Shown here piece by piece: positions 60,260-64,000 of a stretch of DNA of 64,000 nucleotides; within the stretch, counting starts at the first letter, position 1; the number at the start of each line of letters is the position of its first letter. Source of the stretch: Thunnus maccoyii (taxonomy: Eukaryota; Chordata; Actinopteri; Scombriformes; Scombridae); assembly GCF_910596095.1 (NCBI RefSeq), contig NC_056544.1, positions 9,905,155 through 9,969,154 on the forward strand, written 5' to 3'. A program made the position numbers and the translations under genes. The notes under the pieces are model-generated. The model worked only from the letters and a program-made list of their open reading frames with translations. It was not told the origin of the DNA and made no database searches.

Positions 60260-63200
60260 ATGGCAGACAAAAAACGCAAGGCAACATCTGCTGTGGCTAA
60301 AGAGCCCAGTGCCAAGCAGCAGAAGTTGGCTCCCATGAAGGAGGAGAAGACGCAGAGAGCTGCTGGTTGGCTGCAAGAGCTTGTGAGACAGCAGAGGACA
60401 GAGAAGAAGGAGATGAAATTCAACAAGAAGCGTCTGCGTTTTCTATCTGACACCCAGAAGATAAAACAAGGCTCAGAGGGTGTTTTGTACTGGATGTCAA
60501 GAGACCACAGAGTACAAGGTAAATACCTATAACAACTATCAATCCTGTAAGAAGAAACCATTTTAGCCTACATTTCCTCCATGTTTGATATGTTTTGTGT
60601 GTGTTTTAACTTTCTGTTACAGATAACTGGGCAATGATCTACGCCCAGCGGCTTGCTTTAAAAGAGGACCTTCCTCTGCATGTCTGTGTCTGCCTGGTTG
60701 TCCCAAAATCAGAGCTGTCCACCCTCAGACATTACAGCTTTATGCTGAAAGGTCTGGAAGAAGTTGAAAAGGTACAAACTTCATGATTATTTGAAGCACT
60801 GACTACAGCTATAGATTCAAGTAGTGCAGAAAAGATTTAATTAATCCATGTTAATTTTATTGCCATCATTGTAATATATTTCCAATTATATTGTAATATG
60901 TTAACTAAGCAAATAGTAACACCAGACACTCGGGGGATCAACAAAAGGGACTTCAATCATAAAATGAACATTTTCCAGACTTAATCATTATTATACGATG
61001 AATTTCATGTTACTCTGGTAAGATTTGTTCTGTTTACTAATCATTAAAGTCTTTTATCAAGCAAAAATGCTAAAAACTCTCTAGTTCCAGCTTTTCAAAT
61101 GACAGGATTTGTTGTTTTTTCTTTGTATTTAATAATTGAAAATGAAATATCCTAGGGTTTTAGACAAATTGTCAGTCAAAGCAAGCAATTTGAGGATGTT
61201 ACCTTGGTCTCTGGAAAATTGGGACAGGCTTTTTTTCACGAATTTCTTAGGTTTTATAGTCAAAACAATAAATTGATTAATTAAAAAAAATTCAACCAAT
61301 CAATGGATAATAAAAGTAATTCCAGCACTAGTTAAACAAGTAATAAGATGAGAAAAAACAATCATTAGAACAGTCAGAATAAGGAAGTCATCACGTCTTT
61401 CCTTACTGAGTATAAGTGTAGGTGTGTGGATTGGGCCATTTAGATGGCACACAAGTCAAACACACTGCATACATGCCATCCAATGTCCTCAACACTTTCC
61501 TCAGTGGTTTGTGATGCATATAGTTGAACCCACATTGAAGTCTTTGAGACTTAGTGTTGTCATTCTGCCCCTGCCAAACAGAAATGTAAACACTTAGGCA
61601 TCCAGTTCCATCTGCTGCACGGTTCAGGGGGGGAAGTACTGCCTGGCTTTGTGTCTGACCGTGGCCTGGGGGCGGTGGTGACAGACTTCTCCCCTCTCAG
61701 GGAGCCACTGCAGTGGTTGGAGGATTTGAAAAAGAAGCTTCCAAAGGACATTCCCCTCATACAGGTAAAAAAAAAACTCTGAACTTTTTGTCGGTTATTT
61801 TTGTTTGATTGTCCTCCTGCCTTTCCCTGATCATTTGTTGTCCTCATCATTTTCACAAAGAACTGATCATGAAAAAGGATTCAATTCTCATTTAATGCCT
61901 GTTGCTTTCATGTGTGTCCATATGTGTGCTCACTACTGTTTCATTATCTGTCATATGAGTTTAACACCTCTTTTCCATTCATAGGTTGATGCCCACAATA
62001 TTGTTCCCTGCTGGGTAGCATCTCCTAAACTTGAGTACTCCGCCAGAACAATCCGGGGAAAAATTACCAATCTCTTGCCAGAGTTCCTCACCGATTTTCC
62101 CTTGGTAGGGAAACACCCCTACACAGCTACAAGAACCGCCAAAGTAAGTGCTGCAGCAACGGTGAAGGTCACATTCAGACTGCTGTGATTATAAATATGC
62201 TTTTGTAAGAAAAAAAATCAGCCAAGACAGCACATTCATGACGTGTCTCTCAATATTTTTTCCTGGAAACATTCACTGCTTTGGAAATGTTTTCTAAGAT
62301 CAATACATGGAAAAGTAAGCTGTCAGTGGGCTCATTGATGGGGGAGGATTTGGAAGTCAGACTGCTTCAATAAAGTACTTCCTTTCAACCTTCAGGCGCT
62401 TTCTCTCCTCTCACATTATTTATTGATGATGAGGGATGGGAGGATTTAAGATTTGGTCTTATACTGGGATAAAAACACAAGAATTTAATCGTGGTCCATT
62501 ATCAGGATAATCATGAATATCACATGAGTGACTTGAAAAAGTTGTCTAGCTCTCTAACATACAGTACTATTGATTTCCTGAGTTAGTTTGAATTGCCATT
62601 TGCCACAAGGGGGAGCTCACATCTTTCCTGTCATTTATCACCATGGCTGAAGGCTCAGAGTGTGAAAGCTTGAATATCAGGTTGATAGTAGATTCTTTTT
62701 ATTGATGGATTTTTTTCTCTCTCTCATTGTGATTACCTTGTGGGTGTTGAGGAGAGTCTGAATCTGGCATTGCTTGTGTTTCACTAAAAAGGATGTTCAC
62801 AAAAACAAGATGTGTCCTAAGATGCAATAAAAATATTTGTATCTTAACAAAATGTAAGGTTAAGTGATTCCAGTATGTTTTAGTGCCATGTTAAGAGTTT
62901 TAAGCATGATCTGAATAATCATGACATGAAATTTTCACATCGTCCCATACTTGTTGACAACTGAATATAAACAGTAGGTTTTTTGTGACTGTCCACTGTT
63001 TACATTTCTTTCCCAGCACCAGATATTAAAGCTGCAGGGTGTGTGCTCTCACTGCAGATTTGCACTTGATATGCCGTTCAATGGTTTTAGCCTCCAGATT
63101 ATGTGAGCTATGTGAAAGGCTTTAGACTTTCCTCACAAATTTTGAATCTCGCATTTCTTTTTTAACACCAGAATGTATATTTGAGCTCATTACTGTCAGC

Positions 63201-63447
63201 TGTGACCCCTGCTGAGTTTTCCTCTTCTCTCCCATCTTCACCTTACAGCCAGTAGACTGGGCAGAAACCCTGGCCTCCCTGCAGGTGGACAGAACAGTAG
63301 GAGAGCCGGAGTGGGCTAAGCCAGGCACCAAGGCGGGGATTGCCATGTTGGAGTCCTTCATTGATGTACGGCTCAAAATGTTCGGCACCCAACGCAACGA
63401 CCCAAACGCTGCCGCCCTCAGCCAGCTCTCCCCCTGGATCCGCTTTG
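60260..63447 (+). CDS. phr: Class II CPD photolyase, 5' portion (gene runs off window)
   Basis: This flavoenzyme uses blue or near-UV light to split cyclobutane pyrimidine dimers in DNA. Exons 60260-60518, 60623-60771, 61582-61764, 61985-62143 and 63249-63447 encode the first 316 residues, and the last ends one base into a Gly codon with a GT donor, so the gene continues past 64000. A basic N-terminal tail ([20 protein letters not shown]) may direct nuclear import. The Rossmann-like antenna domain follows: [46 protein letters not shown] and [13 protein letters not shown] are class II signatures. WIRFG begins the FAD-binding domain. Its start has a good context (CACCATGG) and it is divergent to fyttd1. 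Confidence 0.95.
60985..61335 (+). repeat. Dispersed teleost repeat, family U, copy 4
   Basis: In phr intron 2: TTATCAAGCAAAAATGCTAA, TAGTTCCAGCTTTTCAAATG, AAGCAAGCAATTTGAGGATG, ACCTTGGTCTCTGGAAAATT and AAACAATAAATTGATTAATT, in the family's order. Confidence 0.75.
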
Positions 63448-64000
63448 GTCAGTACTACCATGAAAAAAAAATAGTGCATGTGAATTTCACATATATCATT
63501 GGGGAAAAAATGTGGTTTTGTAAAAATCTGCAGCAACTCTGTATTAGCACTTATAAACGTGTTATTTATATTATCATTACCTCTTTCTCACATTAACATC
63601 CACTTTCTTCTGCACTTGTGATCTAAACAACTATACTCTTGCAACTGAGCTTGAGGATGGCAGACTTGACAAAAAGCAACATGCTTTGTTAAATAAGCTG
63701 CTTTCCATTGGTTCTGTTCAGACTGAGTTCAGACTGTTACTGCTGTTGGTTTAGAATCAAGGTGTCCCACAATGATCAATATTAGGCCCCCTGCTATTTA
63801 CCTCTTTTTTGTTTTTGTTTTTTTTCTCCCAACTGATGTGATGTTAATTTTTATGCTGATGATACCATTTACAATCAGGTCTACTAAAAACCAGGCTTTG
63901 TCCAGGTTCCAGTCTGCTTTTTAGGACCTTCAAACCTTCTTTATTAATTTAAACACTGTTTTAAATTTTAAAAAACACCATATTTAGGCATTTCACAACA
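63448..64000. other. phr intron, open at the window edge
   Basis: After the donor at 63448 no further exon is recognisable up to 64000. The sequence is AT-rich with T runs near 63810-63830. Confidence 0.7.

Noticed and set aside
60001-60561. A 186-residue open frame on the minus strand over the phr start
   Set aside because: It overlaps the first phr coding exon in antisense, lacks splice or family support and reads as low-complexity Leu/Ser/Phe sequence. It is a shadow of phr and its upstream region.

Overview
The window is a stretch of nuclear genome from a ray-finned fish, most likely a percomorph teleost. The evidence is spliced genes with GT-AG introns, AATAAA signals, CpG-rich promoters, vertebrate gene families with fish-like proteins, a class II CPD photolyase (lost in placental mammals), and repeats I recognise from percomorph genomes. 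Exon limits below were worked out by hand from splice sites and reading-frame phase. In every complete gene the summed exons give a whole number of codons.

Layout: (1) 1-6500, minus strand: senp5, a SUMO protease, with nine coding exons and probable upstream 5' UTR exons. (2) 7583-7925, minus: a decayed genomic copy of two senp5 exons with the intron between them. (3) 8516-10843, plus: ahsg (fetuin-A), seven exons. (4) 12087-18614, minus: a large secreted protein that I do not recognise, predicted at 1738 aa, with two tandem four-cysteine ZP-N-like modules followed by a proline-rich tail holding sixteen copies of a 42-residue repeat. (5) 21454-25226, minus: pfn2 (profilin 2) with two interchangeable last exons. 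(6) 25260-31590: intergenic, with repeats. (7) 32293-53194, plus: tsc22d2, with one large first exon, an 18-kb repeat-bearing intron, and a likely in-frame alternative first exon at 51400-51692. (8) 55664-59549, minus: fyttd1 (UIF mRNA export adaptor), nine exons, tail-to-tail with tsc22d2. (9) 60260 to beyond the window end, plus: phr, head-to-head with fyttd1 across a shared promoter that holds a ZNF143-type site and a D-box.

The genes are ordinary housekeeping or tissue genes and do not form a pathway. From memory, human SENP5, AHSG, PFN2, TSC22D2 and FYTTD1 are all on chromosome 3q, so the window looks like a compacted piece of an ancestral linkage group. The least familiar item is the ZP-N/proline-repeat protein. 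Next come the alternative tsc22d2 first exon and the light-response-type element upstream of phr.
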